Assembly (NCBI GenBank): GCA_903851415.1 | Contig: CAINOE010000142.1 | Location: forward strand, 62,001 to 126,000 | Source: an uncultured Rhodopila sp. | Lineage (GTDB): Bacteria; Pseudomonadota; Alphaproteobacteria; Acetobacterales; Acetobacteraceae | DNA length: 64,000 nucleotides | Direction: 5' to 3' | Part shown: positions 63,101-64,000 of the stretch, one piece after another | Layout: each line of letters starts with the position of its first letter | Position numbering within the stretch: position 1 is the stretch's first letter | The notes under the pieces: model-generated | Seen by the model: the letters and a program-made list of their open reading frames with translations, nothing else | Told to the model about the DNA's origin: nothing | The model's database searches: none | Made by a program: the position numbers and the translations under genes

Positions 63101-63751
63101 ATGCAGATCAATCCCGATACCGACATCATCGGCGCCGTCGATGTCCAGCCGACCTTCATGCCGGGCGGAGAACTGCCGGTTTCCGATGGAGACAAAATAG
63201 TTCCGGTCATCAACGATCTGCTGACGCGATTCGCTCACGCATTCGTGACCCAGGACTGGCACTCGCCGGGCCACACGTCGTTCGCCAGCGCGCATCCCGG
63301 CAAGCAGCCCTACGACACGCTCACCCTGCCCTATGGCGAGCAGGTGCTGTGGCCGGACCACGGCATCGCCGGCACGCCGTCGGCCGCCATCCACCCGGAC
63401 CTCGACCAAAGCCGGGTCGAGGTGGTCATCCGCAAGGGCTTCCATCCCGGGATCGACAGCTACTCGGCGTTCTTCGAGAACGACCGCCGGACGCCGACGG
63501 GGCTGGAGGGCTGGCTGCGCCAGCGCGGCTTCACCCGCCTGTTCCTGTGCGGCCTCGCCACCGATTTCTGCGTCGCCTGGTCGGCCGAGGACGCCGTCAG
63601 GCTCGGGTTTGAGGTCGTGGTGATCGAGGACGCCTGCCGCGGCATCGGTTTGCCCGCGCGGGGCGGCGGCACCACCATCGATGAGGCGCGCGCGAGGCTG
63701 GCGGCGCAAGGCGTGCGCTTCATCGACAGTTCGGGGCTGCGAATCGGCTGA
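63101..63751 (+). CDS. pncA: Nicotinamidase
   Basis: PncA deamidates nicotinamide to nicotinate for NAD salvage. Its 216 residues have VDVQPTFMPGGELPV (catalytic Asp), FVTQDWHSPGHTSFA (metal-binding D-x-H), DQSRVEVVIRKGFHPGIDSY (lysine) and LCGLATDFCVAWSAEDAVRL (nucleophilic Cys). The ATG has GGGAAA upstream and gives the usual start before INPDTDIIGAVDVQ. It is likely followed by the DUF2147 gene as a loose operon. Confidence 0.95.
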   Translation: MQINPDTDIIGAVDVQPTFMPGGELPVSDGDKIVPVINDLLTRFAHAFVTQDWHSPGHTSFASAHPGKQPYDTLTLPYGEQVLWPDHGIAGTPSAAIHPDLDQSRVEVVIRKGFHPGIDSYSAFFENDRRTPTGLEGWLRQRGFTRLFLCGLATDFCVAWSAEDAVRLGFEVVVIEDACRGIGLPARGGGTTIDEARARLAAQGVRFIDSSGLRIG

Positions 63752-63772
63752 TCGCGCCCTATGTAAACGGAG

Positions 63773-64000
63773 ATGTTGCGATATCTTGCCGTTTTTGCCC
63801 TGATGCTACCGGTTCATGCCGCGCTCGGCGGCCCGCCGGTGGAGGGCCTGTGGCTGACGCAGGACCACGACGGCGTGATCGCCGTCGAACCCTGCGATAC
63901 GGGCGGCGGCAAGCTGTGCGCCCGGATCGAGGGCTTCTTTCTCGACAAGGCGTCCGACCCGACGCCGGTTGACTACCGCGGCGTGTCGCAATGCCACTTG
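63773..64000 (+). CDS. DUF2147 family secreted protein (3' end outside window)
   Basis: The first 76 codons are visible. An N-terminal signal peptide (LRYLAVFALMLPVHAALG) is followed by PPVEGLWLTQDHDGVIAVEP and KLCARIEGFFLDKA, the start pattern of DUF2147 (EGxWxT...I-x-I-x-x-C...LCGxI). The frame runs off the right edge. The ATG at 63773 is only one base after GGAG, so the true start may be slightly different. Such proteins are periplasmic and of unknown function. Confidence 0.8.
   Translation, partial: MLRYLAVFALMLPVHAALGGPPVEGLWLTQDHDGVIAVEPCDTGGGKLCARIEGFFLDKASDPTPVDYRGVSQCHL

Overview
The window is high-GC DNA with strong GC3 bias. Its conserved genes point to an alphaproteobacterium, most likely Acetobacteraceae or a close Rhodospirillales relative. 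The evidence is acnA divergent from ccmA-ccmB, an NDUFA12-mlaD-DUF2155 row, a NrdJ-derived TSCPD protein, a glmU-glmS pair and many short intergenic palindromes. Species cannot be fixed from the sequence alone.

Layout. 1-4006: two tandem AMP-dependent ligase paralogues (the first cut by the window edge) and an MFS transporter. 3986-4643: a tandem duplication that carries a degraded 3' end of acnA and a 26-residue hydrophobic ORF. 4599-8696: acnA, then divergent ccmA-ccmB. 8882-15655: an accessory zone with an orphan HEPN gene, two PIN nuclease/UPF0175-like pairs, two copies of parD each followed by a dead parE, a RusA-like nuclease coupled to a REase-HEPN protein, and a decayed CheB/CheR-type hybrid regulator. 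15667-19126: small proteins, CsbD, a histidine phosphatase and a metallophosphoesterase. 19240-23149: glmS, glmU and gph (cell-wall sugar precursors and phosphoglycolate salvage). 23216-29001: a second accessory zone with frameshifted small genes, an RHH-PemK/MazF pair, a truncated PIN gene and a three-gene GTPase/membrane operon of lower GC.

29491-32537 (minus strand) is one tight operon: NDUFA12 (complex I), mlaD (lipid transport), a small protein, DUF2155, otsB and a HAD dehalogenase. 32721-41018 holds the TSCPD pseudoenzyme, a phospholipase-D/histidine-phosphatase pair, a CNNM/CorC membrane protein and a fused heptose nucleotidyltransferase-HAD phosphatase. 41331-46790 holds two glycine-zipper lipoproteins, 5-FCL and an SDR, a patatin and a Uma2 nuclease. 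46916-52105 is central sugar and carbon metabolism: phosphohexomutase, galU, a membrane DnaJ and maeB. 52344-54097 is a YgiB/YgiC-like operon with DUF350. 54164-54909 is an MNT-HEPN pair. 55362-59013 is cysJ-cysI (assimilatory sulfite reductase). 59118-64000 holds a small ORF, a 3-hydroxyacyl-CoA-dehydrogenase-like SDR and a thiolase (beta-oxidation type), a peptide SBP, nicotinamidase and the start of a DUF2147 protein.

The two strongest candidates for undescribed systems are the three-gene GTPase operon (25594-28938) and the RusA plus REase-HEPN pair (12351-13480). Several genes too short for routine calling (26, 31 and 56 residues) and a family of dispersed palindromes are also listed. No tRNA, rRNA, CRISPR array or complete insertion sequence was recognised.
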